DNA from: Bradyrhizobium arachidis
Lineage (GTDB): Bacteria > Pseudomonadota > Alphaproteobacteria > Rhizobiales > Xanthobacteraceae
Direction of reading: 5' to 3'
DNA: 64,000 bases
NCBI RefSeq assembly: GCF_015291705.1
Contig: NZ_CP030050.1
Span: 6,386,001 to 6,450,000, forward strand
The position numbers and the translations under genes are program-made. Below the pieces are notes generated by a model. That model ran no database searches, was not told the DNA's origin, and was given only the letters and a program-made list of their open reading frames with translations. Below are positions 42,924-51,045 of this stretch, in pieces. The first letter of the stretch is position 1. Each line of letters starts with the position of its first letter.

Positions 42924-43249
42924 CGGGGTCCTTAAACCTCAGGCGTCGCGCCTCCTCGGAGGCATCGTGCAGATTGGTCCAGTCAATTCAAGCAGGGTTA
43001 ACAAGGGTTAAATGAGGCGAACGCAATAGGTAAATTAACACCTTTCATGCATGGTCTTGGGCAATAAATCCGCCCAAACACCGGGAAATCCCGTTTTCCT
43101 CCCCCACAATCAGGACACGATTGCATGGTCCTTTTGAGCGTTCCGGATGTGGGGAAGTTTCTCCGGACGCTTAACGTTACCTAAACGCCGGTCGGCTCAA
43201 TTGTCTCAAGCTTGCCGATTGACTTGAAGTGCCTTGGGGTCATGGGTGG
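42924..43249. other. Intergenic, 326 bases, stem-loops only
   Basis: No gene seen. Contains GTTAACAAGGGTTAAATG-type AT-rich DNA near 43000, a short CGGGAAATCCCG hairpin with a T tract near 43081, and an imperfect stem around 43137-43173 (AGCG-T-TCCGGA with TCCGGA-CGCT). It should carry the divergent promoters of the permease and hydrolase genes. Confidence 0.4.
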
Positions 43250-44602
43250 ATGGTCGGGGCCGTTCCGAACGTGAGAGCTGACACGCGTGCCGATCGGACG
43301 AATTCCGGTCGGCACGGCCGTGCGCTCCGGATCGGTCTGGTCTCAGCCTTGGTGCCCCTCGCGCTCGCGCTGGTTCAATGCGGCAAGGCGTCCAATCCGG
43401 CAGCGCTCGCGGCGAACTCGCAGGCCAACGTCCAAACCAACGTCCAAGCCAATCAGGTCGTCGCCAAGACCAATCCACAGGCCTCCAACCGGCAGGTTGC
43501 GAGCGGCGACAGCTTCGAGGATCGCTTCCCTGCCCCGCAGTTCACGGAGCGCTTCCCGTCGGCGAGCGAGAGTTTTCTGCAACGGCAGATGTCGGACTTC
43601 TCGCCAAAGCGCGCGGTGCAGCAACAGCCGGAGCAAGCTCCCTACAAGGTCGCCTCGCTCGAGCCTCAGGTCCCGTTCAAGCGCCCCGCACGTGACGACC
43701 TGACGACGCTTGTCAGCATGAAATCGTCGGCGTTCCCCTATTTCGGCAACAATCCCGCCTCCGATGCGCCGTTCCTCAACATCTCCAAGGGCGACCGCCG
43801 CGGCCACCGCAGCTATTCGGGGCGCGTCTACTGGCAGGACGAGACCTACAGCGACAGCCGCGTGCTGGTGCACGTGCCCGAGCATTTCGACGTGCACAAG
43901 CCGGGCGTGATCGTGGTGTTCTTCCACGGAAATGGCGCAACGTTGGAGCGCGACGTGCGCAACAGGCAGCTGGTGCCGCAGCAGATCACCGATTCCGGCG
44001 CCAACGCGATCCTCCTTGCTCCGCAGATGGCGGTCGATGCCGCCGATTCCAGTGCCGGCAAGTTCTGGCAGGCCGGCGGCTTTAAGCGCTTCATGGAGGA
44101 ATCGGCGAACCACCTCGCCCGCCTCACCGGCGATCCCAACAGCGCGCGCGCCTTTGCCAACATGCCGATCGTGATCGTCGGCTATAGCGGCGGTTTCCTG
44201 CCGACGGCCTGGAGCCTCGAGGTCGGCGGCATCAGCGACCGCGTCCGTGGCGTCGTGCTGCTCGACGCCGTCTATGGCGAAATGGACAAGTTCGCCTCAT
44301 GGATCGAGAGCCACCGCTCCGGCTTCTTCGTCAGCTCCTACACGCACTACACCGCACGACGCGACCGCGAGCTGATGAGCATGCTCAGGCAGAAGGGCAT
44401 CAGCGTCTCCGAAGACATGGATGGCCCCTTGCGTCCCGGCAGCGTGGTGTTCGTGGAGACCGGCGAAGGCATCACACATCGTGACTATGTGACGCGCGCC
44501 TGGACGCGCGATCCGCTCAAGGACGTGCTGGTGAAGATGTCGGCGACGCCGGCGCTCTCGCTCACGCGGGTGGCCTCCACCAATCCGGCACCGAGCCGCT
44601 AG
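43250..44602 (+). CDS. Secreted alpha/beta-hydrolase-like protein
   Basis: A 450-residue exported protein with a hydrophobic N-terminus ending in ALVQCGKAS (possible lipobox, imperfect). An Asn/Gln/Val-rich linker precedes a hydrolase-like domain with VIVVFFHGNGATLERD, VIVGYSGGFLPTAW (GYSGG elbow), and EGITHRDYVTRA (candidate His). This gives a plausible Ser-His pair. Substrate unknown. The start is uncertain; a GTG seven codons earlier is in frame. Confidence 0.75.
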   Translation: MVGAVPNVRADTRADRTNSGRHGRALRIGLVSALVPLALALVQCGKASNPAALAANSQANVQTNVQANQVVAKTNPQASNRQVASGDSFEDRFPAPQFTERFPSASESFLQRQMSDFSPKRAVQQQPEQAPYKVASLEPQVPFKRPARDDLTTLVSMKSSAFPYFGNNPASDAPFLNISKGDRRGHRSYSGRVYWQDETYSDSRVLVHVPEHFDVHKPGVIVVFFHGNGATLERDVRNRQLVPQQITDSGANAILLAPQMAVDAADSSAGKFWQAGGFKRFMEESANHLARLTGDPNSARAFANMPIVIVGYSGGFLPTAWSLEVGGISDRVRGVVLLDAVYGEMDKFASWIESHRSGFFVSSYTHYTARRDRELMSMLRQKGISVSEDMDGPLRPGSVVFVETGEGITHRDYVTRAWTRDPLKDVLVKMSATPALSLTRVASTNPAPSR

Positions 44603-44603
44603 G

Positions 44604-44656
44604 GCAGCGTTTTCGAGCGAAGTCGATACCGGTTCGCGTCAACAAAACGCGTCAAA
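44604..44656. repeat. Intergenic repeat, family A, partial reversed copy
   Basis: Reverse complement of the second half of the repeat at 21677-21784 (AAAACGCT...CGAACCGG...TTGACGCGTTTT), lying directly after the hydrolase stop. Confidence 0.7.
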
Positions 44657-44836
44657 TTGAGAAAGGTGGAGATATTGCGCCAGCCGGCATTTGGCTGCGC
44701 TGCCTGCAATTGTCTCAAGCCTGATCAAAATGTGATGTTGACGGCCGACAATTCCCGGGGGTCACCGGATTGCTTCCGCTGGCGACGACCATAATTTGCC
44801 GGCCGAGCTGCGATTGGACTCTTGTGGGGACGAGCC

Positions 44837-45164
44837 GTGCGTCAGGGATTGTACAAGGTCGACTTCCACACCGTTCACGGAACCGGCTGCGGCGTCGTCT
44901 ATGTGGTGGATGGCAAGATGCGCGGCGGCAATTCCGCCTTCGCCTTCATCGGCACCTATACGGGCGAAGGCGACAGCATCAAGGTTCAAGATCGCGACCC
45001 AGCGCCACAACGACGACCCGGCCTTCAGGCCGCTGTTCGGCATCGACCGGATCACCCTGACGCTCGCCGGCCGCGAAGACGGCAACACGGCGGAGTTCGA
45101 AGGCACCGCGCTGCAAGTGCCGGGCGTTGCCTTCAGGGCCGTCTTGAGCCGCATCAGCGATTAG
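44837..45164 (+). pseudogene. GrlR-family regulatory protein, frameshifted
   Basis: The 5' part from a GTG encodes QGLYKVDFHTVHGTGCGVVY and GGNSAFAFIGTYTGEGDSIK, typical of GrlR-like proteins known as negative regulators in type III secretion loci and widespread in rhizobia. Sense then continues in another frame as ATQRHNDDPAFRPLFGIDRI to a stop at 45164. One extra T near 44987 (GTTCAAG where GTCAAG is expected) explains the break. It could be a decayed copy or a sequence error. The restored length of about 108 residues matches the family. Confidence 0.72.
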
Positions 45165-45181
45165 CCGTCCAGCTTGCGGAC

Positions 45182-45559
45182 TTAGTTCTTGGGCAGCTTC
45201 GGAATGCTCTCGGCAAAACCGTTGAAGCAGGCCAGCCGCTCGTCCTCTTCCTTGAAGAAACGGCAATCGGCGTAGCCCTTGGCCTTCGCCGGCTTTGGCT
45301 TCGGCGCCGGCGGGATCACCGCGTCGTAGCAGTTGAGGCGGTCCTTGGTGCCGTCGTCGATGTCGAGGCAGGCCTGGAGCCGCGCCGCGACCGATTGCGG
45401 CTTGCCCTTCGGCGCCGGCGCGGCCGTGGCGGCCGCCGTCTTGGTCCCTTTGGGCTTGACCTGCACCAGCGGCTTATCCCCCACCATGGGTGGCTTGTCG
45501 GTCTGCGCAAACGCGGAGGCTGAATAGAGCACCGCGGCAACCGCCAGAATCATCCTCAT
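45182..45559 (-). CDS. Small secreted Cys-containing protein
   Basis: A 125-residue exported protein. The signal peptide is MILAVAAVLYSASAFA, followed by a Lys/Pro/Ala linker and a C-terminal domain with four cysteines: LQACLDID, LNCYDAV, ADCRFFKEEDERLACFN. The pattern suggests two disulfides. No family is named with confidence. Start at ATG 45559 fits the signal peptide. Confidence 0.7.
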   Translation of the reverse strand: MRMILAVAAVLYSASAFAQTDKPPMVGDKPLVQVKPKGTKTAAATAAPAPKGKPQSVAARLQACLDIDDGTKDRLNCYDAVIPPAPKPKPAKAKGYADCRFFKEEDERLACFNGFAESIPKLPKN

Positions 45560-45651
45560 CTCAGTCAACTCTCTTTGGTCCCCATGACCGGCCTTCTAGC
45601 GCTCCGGCGCGCGGTTTGCCAAGCACCTTGCGCACAGGAAAACGCTGGAAT

Positions 45652-46821
45652 TCAGGCGGTGGCGGCCGCCGCCGGCCGGGTCAGGACCACCAGGATCAGC
45701 GCCAGCACGACGAAACCGACCGCGACGAAGCCGAGTGTGTGCAATAGCTCGCGGGCGAACAGCAGCCCGCCGGTGGCGGAGCCGACCGCCTGGCCGATAT
45801 AGAGAACAGAGGTGTTGAGCGCGACGGTCGCCGATGCCAGCGGCGGCGCGGCCGCGACCAGGCGGACCTGCTGCATCGAATTGGTCGAGGCGAAGCCGAG
45901 ACCCCAGACCGCCACCGCGACCGCCATCAGCACGAGGCTACCCGCACCGAGCGCCCAGCCGGTTATCCCCGCAAGCAGCAGGCAGGTGAACAGCAGCGAG
46001 GTTCGGAACGGTCCCCAGGTATCGACGATGCGGGTTGCAATCACGACGCCGAGGAAACCACAGACGCCATAGACGGCGAACACCATGCCGATCGCATCGG
46101 GGCTTGCCCCGGTCAGCTTCTTCAGCAGCGGCCCCATGAAGGTGAACACCACGAACTGCCCGGACATTTGCAGCATGGTGATCGCAAGCAGAAGCAGGAT
46201 CGCCTTGCTGCGGCCGACCGCAACCCAGGTCTTCAGGTCGACGGGCACGCCCTTCAAGCCGCCCGGCAGGCGCATCAGCAACAGCACGAAGCTGACGCAG
46301 CCGAGCACGCCGATCTCGCCATAGGCCGCACGCCAGCCATAGCGGCTCGCGATGAAGGTGATCAGCGGCAGGCCGACGGCGGCCGCGAGCGACCAGCCGA
46401 GAAAGATATAGGCGATGGTGCTGCCACGCCGCTTCACCGGCACGATCATCGCCGCGGTGCCGGCTGCCTGCGGCGTGTAGAGCGCGCCGATCGCGAGCAT
46501 GACGAGACGGATCACCAGAAGGCTGGTGTAGTCCGGCGCAAAGGCCGAGGCGAGATTGCCAAAGGCGAGCACGGCGAGCGTCGTGGTGAGCAGCGTCCGC
46601 CGCTCGATCCGGCTGGTCAGCCACGCCGTCAGCGGCGAGCCGATGCACAGCGTGATCGCGCCGAATGTGATCAGTAGCCCGGCCGCATGGATGGTGACGT
46701 CGAGCCCGCTCGCCAATTCCGGCAGCATGCCCGCAGGCGCCAGCACCGAGCAGCCGGTGACGAGATTGCCGAGCATCAGGGCGGTCGGCGCAAAGCGCCG
46801 GGCGGCGGGGGCATTTTCCAT
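45652..46821 (-). CDS. MFS exporter, arabinose-efflux type
   Basis: A 389-residue transporter with 12 predicted helices. The loop 2-3 motif reads WLTSRIERRTLLTTT, and the TM5 antiporter-type motif is present near GWSLAAAVGLPL. It resembles drug:proton antiporters related to AraJ/YdhP. The substrate is not predictable. The ATG at 46821 was chosen; upstream codons are non-coding. It is divergent from thrS. Confidence 0.85.
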   Translation of the reverse strand: MENAPAARRFAPTALMLGNLVTGCSVLAPAGMLPELASGLDVTIHAAGLLITFGAITLCIGSPLTAWLTSRIERRTLLTTTLAVLAFGNLASAFAPDYTSLLVIRLVMLAIGALYTPQAAGTAAMIVPVKRRGSTIAYIFLGWSLAAAVGLPLITFIASRYGWRAAYGEIGVLGCVSFVLLLMRLPGGLKGVPVDLKTWVAVGRSKAILLLLAITMLQMSGQFVVFTFMGPLLKKLTGASPDAIGMVFAVYGVCGFLGVVIATRIVDTWGPFRTSLLFTCLLLAGITGWALGAGSLVLMAVAVAVWGLGFASTNSMQQVRLVAAAPPLASATVALNTSVLYIGQAVGSATGGLLFARELLHTLGFVAVGFVVLALILVVLTRPAAAATA

Positions 46822-47006
46822 GCAAACGCATGTAGCGGCGGCTTGTGACGAGTTAAAGGGCGCTGAGCCAAATAGTTGGTGCAAGGCCCCGCTTTTGCGC
46901 GCCACTTTCTTGGAATTGCCGGATTGCGCAGGCCGAATCGCCTGATATATCGCTCGTTCCCGCTTACCTGCGCTCGTTCGCAGGAGTGAGCCTCAGGAGA
47001 AAAGCA

Positions 47007-49049
47007 ATGTCCGACCAGCCCAAATCCGAGTCTGGCTTCCAGTACAGCCTCTCCAATCTGAAGCCCGTGACCCCCGCCGCCAAAGTCACCCTCACCTTCC
47101 CCGACGGCGCCCAGCGCCAATATGACAAGAGCATCACCGGGCTCGAGATCGCCAAGGGCATCTCGCCGTCGCTGGCCAAGCGCACGGTGGCGATGGCGCT
47201 CGACGGCGTCGTCGCCGACCTCGACGATCCCATCGAGGCCGACGCCAAGATCGAGCTGATCAACCGCGACGATCCGCGTGCGCTCGAATTGATCCGCCAC
47301 GACTGCGCCCACGTGCTGGCAGAGGCCGTGCAGACGCTGTGGCCCGGCACCCAGGTCACCATCGGCCCCGTGATCGAGAACGGCTTCTATTACGACTTCT
47401 TCCGCAACGAGCCGTTCACGCCGGAAGACTTCGCCGCGATCGAGAAGAAGATGCGCGAGATCATCGCGCGCGACAAACCCTTCACCAAGGAGGTCTGGGA
47501 CCGCGAGAAGACCAAGCAGGTGTTCCGCGACAAGGGCGAGGCCTTCAAGGTCGAACTGGTCGACGCCATTCCCGGCAACGAGCCGATCAAGATCTACTAC
47601 CAGGGCGACTGGTTCGATCTGTGCCGCGGCCCGCATATGACCTCGACCGGCAAGGTCGGCAACGCCTTCAAGCTGATGAAGGTGGCCGGCGCCTATTGGC
47701 GCGGCGACAGCAACAATCCGATGCTGACCCGCATCTACGGCACGGCCTTCGCCAAGCAGGAGGACCTCGACGCCTATCTCAAGCAGATCGAGGAAGCCGA
47801 GAAGCGCGACCATCGCAAGCTCGGGCGCGAGCTCGACCTCTTCCATTTCCAGGAGGAAGGTCCGGGCGTGGTGTTCTGGCATCCGAAGGGCTGGACCATC
47901 TTCCAGCAGCTGATCGCCTATATGCGCCGCCGCCTCTCCGGCGACTACAACGAGGTCAACGCACCGCAGATCCTCGACAAGGTGCTGTGGGAGACCTCGG
48001 GCCATTGGGGCTGGTACCGCGAGAACATGTTCGCGGCGCAATCGGCCGGCGACGAGGCCGAGGACAAGCGCTGGTTTGCGCTGAAGCCGATGAACTGCCC
48101 CGGCCACGTGCAGATCTTCAAGCACGGCCTGAAGAGCTACCGCGACCTGCCGCTGCGCCTCGCCGAGTTCGGCGTGGTGCATCGCTATGAGCCGTCCGGC
48201 GCCATGCACGGCTTGATGCGCGTGCGCGGCTTCACCCAGGACGACGCACACATCTTCTGCACCGAGGACCAGCTTGCGGACGAGTGTCTGAAGATCAACG
48301 ATCTCATCCTGTCGACTTACGCCGACTTCGGCTTTACCGGCGATTTGACGGTGAAGCTGTCGACGCGGCCGGAAAAGCGCGTCGGCACCGATGCGATGTG
48401 GGATCACGCCGAGCGCGTGATGGCGACAGTGCTGCGCGAAATCCAGACGCAGAACAACCACATCAAAACCGAGATCAATCCGGGCGAAGGTGCCTTCTAC
48501 GGGCCGAAGTTTGAATATGTGCTGCGCGACGCCATCGGCCGCGACTGGCAGTGCGGCACCACGCAGGTCGACTTCAACCTGCCGGAGCGGTTCGGCGCGT
48601 TCTACATCGACCATGACGGCAGCAAGAAGCCGCCGGTGATGGTGCACCGCGCGATCTGCGGCTCGATGGAACGCTATATCGGCATCCTGATCGAGCACTT
48701 TGCCGGCAACTTCCCGCTCTGGCTCTCGCCGGTGCAGGCGGTGGTCACGACCATCACCTCGGAAGGCGACGAATACGCCAAGCAGGTGCTGGAACAGGCG
48801 CGGCGCGCCGGGCTGCGGGTCGAGCTCGACCTGCGCAACGAGAAGATCAACTACAAGGTCCGCGAGCACTCGCTGGCCAAGATTCCGGCATTGCTCGTGG
48901 TCGGCAAGAAGGAGGCCGAGACGCATTCGGTTTCGGTCCGCCGGCTCGGCAGCGACGGCCAGAAGGTGATGACCACTGAGGAGGCCATCGCCGCGCTGGT
49001 CGACGAGGCGACCCCGCCGGATGTCAGGCGGGCCCGCGGCGCCGTCTGA
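47007..49049 (+). CDS. thrS: Threonyl-tRNA synthetase
   Basis: A 680-residue class II synthetase. Order: TGS domain ([20 protein letters not shown]), editing domain with [16 protein letters not shown] and [14 protein letters not shown] (zinc-type Cys/His), catalytic core with [10 protein letters not shown] (zinc Cys), motif 2 [15 protein letters not shown], motif 3 [13 protein letters not shown], and the anticodon-binding domain. Length and motifs are standard. AGGAGA precedes the ATG. It charges the same amino acid that the tRNA-Thr at 4 kb carries, although the two are unlinked. Confidence 0.97.
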   Translation: MSDQPKSESGFQYSLSNLKPVTPAAKVTLTFPDGAQRQYDKSITGLEIAKGISPSLAKRTVAMALDGVVADLDDPIEADAKIELINRDDPRALELIRHDCAHVLAEAVQTLWPGTQVTIGPVIENGFYYDFFRNEPFTPEDFAAIEKKMREIIARDKPFTKEVWDREKTKQVFRDKGEAFKVELVDAIPGNEPIKIYYQGDWFDLCRGPHMTSTGKVGNAFKLMKVAGAYWRGDSNNPMLTRIYGTAFAKQEDLDAYLKQIEEAEKRDHRKLGRELDLFHFQEEGPGVVFWHPKGWTIFQQLIAYMRRRLSGDYNEVNAPQILDKVLWETSGHWGWYRENMFAAQSAGDEAEDKRWFALKPMNCPGHVQIFKHGLKSYRDLPLRLAEFGVVHRYEPSGAMHGLMRVRGFTQDDAHIFCTEDQLADECLKINDLILSTYADFGFTGDLTVKLSTRPEKRVGTDAMWDHAERVMATVLREIQTQNNHIKTEINPGEGAFYGPKFEYVLRDAIGRDWQCGTTQVDFNLPERFGAFYIDHDGSKKPPVMVHRAICGSMERYIGILIEHFAGNFPLWLSPVQAVVTTITSEGDEYAKQVLEQARRAGLRVELDLRNEKINYKVREHSLAKIPALLVVGKKEAETHSVSVRRLGSDGQKVMTTEEAIAALVDEATPPDVRRARGAV

Positions 49050-49082
49050 TCCCTGAAATCGATCTAAACTCGCTTTCGGTTG

Positions 49083-49117
49083 CGGGCGTGCATCCCTATC
49101 TGGGGATTGCACGCCCG
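49083..49117 (+). terminator. Stem-loop after thrS
   Basis: An imperfect stem CGGGCGTGCATCCC with GGGATTGCACGCCCG. No T tract follows, and the next gene starts 29 bases later, so it may be an attenuating or stability hairpin rather than a full terminator. Confidence 0.5.
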
Positions 49118-49146
49118 AAGACGACCAGCCGATGAGGAAACCCGCT

Positions 49147-49710
49147 GTGCCCGATGCCATTGAACTCCTGAAGACCCGCCGCTCGGTCAAGCCGCGCGAG
49201 ATGACCGGCCCGGGTCCCTCCGCGGCCGAGCTCGAGACGATCCTCACCATCGGCGCGCGGGTGCCTGATCATGGCAAGCTCGCGCCCTGGCGCTTCATCG
49301 TCTTCGAGGGCGACGCGCGCCAGCGCGCCGGCGAGGTGATTGCCAAGGTCTTTGCGCGGAAGAATCCCGGCGCGCCGGCGGCTGACGTCGAGACCGAGCG
49401 CAATCGCCTGATGGACGCCCCGCTGGTGATCGGCATCGTCAGCTTCACAAGGCCGCATCCCAAGGTGCCGGCGTTCGAGCAGGAATTATCGGCGGGCGCG
49501 AGCGCCATGAACATCGTCACGGCCGCGACCGCGCTCGGCTACGGCGCCTGCTGGCTGACCGGCTGGTTCTCGTTCGACCGCGACGTGCTCGACGGACTCG
49601 GCCTCAAGCCGGACGAGAAGCTCGCCGGCTTCATCCATATCGGCAAGCCGACCAGGCCGAGCGAGGACCGCCCGCGACCGTTCCTTTCGGAAATCGTGAC
49701 GCGATTTTAA
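49147..49710 (+). CDS. Nitroreductase-family protein
   Basis: A 187-residue FMN-dependent nitroreductase-fold protein, similar to the YdjA/RutE-type group. FMN-binding residues are in LLKTRRSVKPREMTG and GARVPDHGKLAPWRF; GYGACWLTGWFS and FIHIGKPT are conserved later. It probably reduces quinones or nitro compounds with NAD(P)H. GTG 49147 was chosen because GAGGA lies eight bases before it; an ATG at 49132 is weaker. Confidence 0.88.
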   Translation: MPDAIELLKTRRSVKPREMTGPGPSAAELETILTIGARVPDHGKLAPWRFIVFEGDARQRAGEVIAKVFARKNPGAPAADVETERNRLMDAPLVIGIVSFTRPHPKVPAFEQELSAGASAMNIVTAATALGYGACWLTGWFSFDRDVLDGLGLKPDEKLAGFIHIGKPTRPSEDRPRPFLSEIVTRF

Positions 49711-49776
49711 TCGAAGGCTTGTTGACGGCTTCGACATCTTGCGGCTTTGATCCCTTCCGCGAGGGAGGAGGCCCGG

Positions 49777-51045
49777 ATGAAACGCCGTGAATTTCTGGTC
49801 GGGGCCGCGCTGCTGGCCGGCACGATGGCGCGAGGCCGCGCCGCTGACATCCCCGCTCCCTCGCCCGAGGGGCTCGACCGCATCACCGCGTATTTCGACA
49901 ACGAGGTCACGAGCGGCCGGCTGCCGGGCGCCGTGATCCTGGTGCAGCAGCACGGCAAGCCGGTGTATCTCAAGACGTTCGGCGTGCGCGACACCAGGAC
50001 CGGCCTTGCGATGACGCCGGACACGATCTTCGCCATCCACTCCATGACCAAGCCGATCACGTGCCTCGGCGCCATGATGCTGATCGACGAGGGCAAGCTC
50101 GCCCTCACCGACCCCGTCTCGAAATACGTCCCCCTCTTTGCCGACACCAAGGTGGGCATCGAGGTCACCGAGCCGGACGGCAAGCTGAAGCTCGATCTGG
50201 TGCCGCCGGTCCGCCCCGTCAACATCGAGGATCTGCTGCGGCACACCTCCGGGATCAGCTACGACTATATCGGCGGCAAATGGGTCGAGCAGGCCTACAA
50301 GGCCGCCAACATCTTCGAGGGTCAATTCAACAACAGGGAATTCGCCGACCGCATCGCCAGGCTGCCGCTGGCGCGCCAGCCGGGCACGCTGTGGCGCTAC
50401 GGCCATTCCACCGACGTGCTCGGCGCCGTCATCGAGATCATCTCGGGCCAGACGCTGTACGAATTTTTGAAACAGCGCATCCTCGATCCGCTCGGCATGA
50501 ACAGCACCAAATTCGCGCTGGCGACGGAAGGTGAATTGGCGAGGATGGCGCGACCACTGCCGAACGATTTCATCCTGCTCGCCGGCGAGCGCGACCGTCT
50601 CGACCATCCCGAATGGCAGTCCGGCGGCGGCGGGCTGCTATCGACCATCACCGATTATCAGCGCTTTTCGCAGATGCTGCTCAACGGCGGCGAGTTCGAG
50701 GGCAAGCGTTACTTAAGCCCTGCGGCTTTCAAGGCGATGACGACCGATCATGTCGGGCCCGGCTCCGGCGTCGGCCGCGACTATTTCTATTTTCCGGGCG
50801 ATGGTTTCGGCTATGGCTACGGCCTTGCCGTGCGCACCGATCCCGGCAATGCGAAGCCGCCGCCGCCGGGCTCGCTCGGCGAATTGAAATGGGACTCAGG
50901 CAGCGGCACCTATTTCGGCGTCGATCCCAAGCTCGACATGGTCTACCTCATGATGCAGCAGACCCAGAACGAGCGCAGCCGCATCACGCCCGCGTTCAAG
51001 GCGCTGGTCTACGACTGCTATCCGGAGGGGCTACGCCGCCCGTGA
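49777..51045 (+). CDS. Exported serine hydrolase, class C beta-lactamase fold
   Basis: A 422-residue exported protein. The twin-arginine-type leader is KRREFLVGAALLAGTMARG. The SxxK motif is SMTK (AIHSMTKPIT), the second box reads WRYGHSTD where YxN is usual (here Tyr-x-His-Ser), and a late glycine-rich segment reads DSGSGTYFG. This makes it a penicillin-binding-like esterase rather than a true beta-lactamase. GAGGGAGGAGG is a strong ribosome site. The C-terminus converges with the GGDEF/EAL gene with a 15-base overlap. Confidence 0.87.
   Translation: MKRREFLVGAALLAGTMARGRAADIPAPSPEGLDRITAYFDNEVTSGRLPGAVILVQQHGKPVYLKTFGVRDTRTGLAMTPDTIFAIHSMTKPITCLGAMMLIDEGKLALTDPVSKYVPLFADTKVGIEVTEPDGKLKLDLVPPVRPVNIEDLLRHTSGISYDYIGGKWVEQAYKAANIFEGQFNNREFADRIARLPLARQPGTLWRYGHSTDVLGAVIEIISGQTLYEFLKQRILDPLGMNSTKFALATEGELARMARPLPNDFILLAGERDRLDHPEWQSGGGGLLSTITDYQRFSQMLLNGGEFEGKRYLSPAAFKAMTTDHVGPGSGVGRDYFYFPGDGFGYGYGLAVRTDPGNAKPPPPGSLGELKWDSGSGTYFGVDPKLDMVYLMMQQTQNERSRITPAFKALVYDCYPEGLRRP

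Noticed and set aside
46168..46677. Plus-strand Gln/Arg/His-rich frame within the MFS exporter
   Set aside because: Shadow frame; low complexity and no start site.
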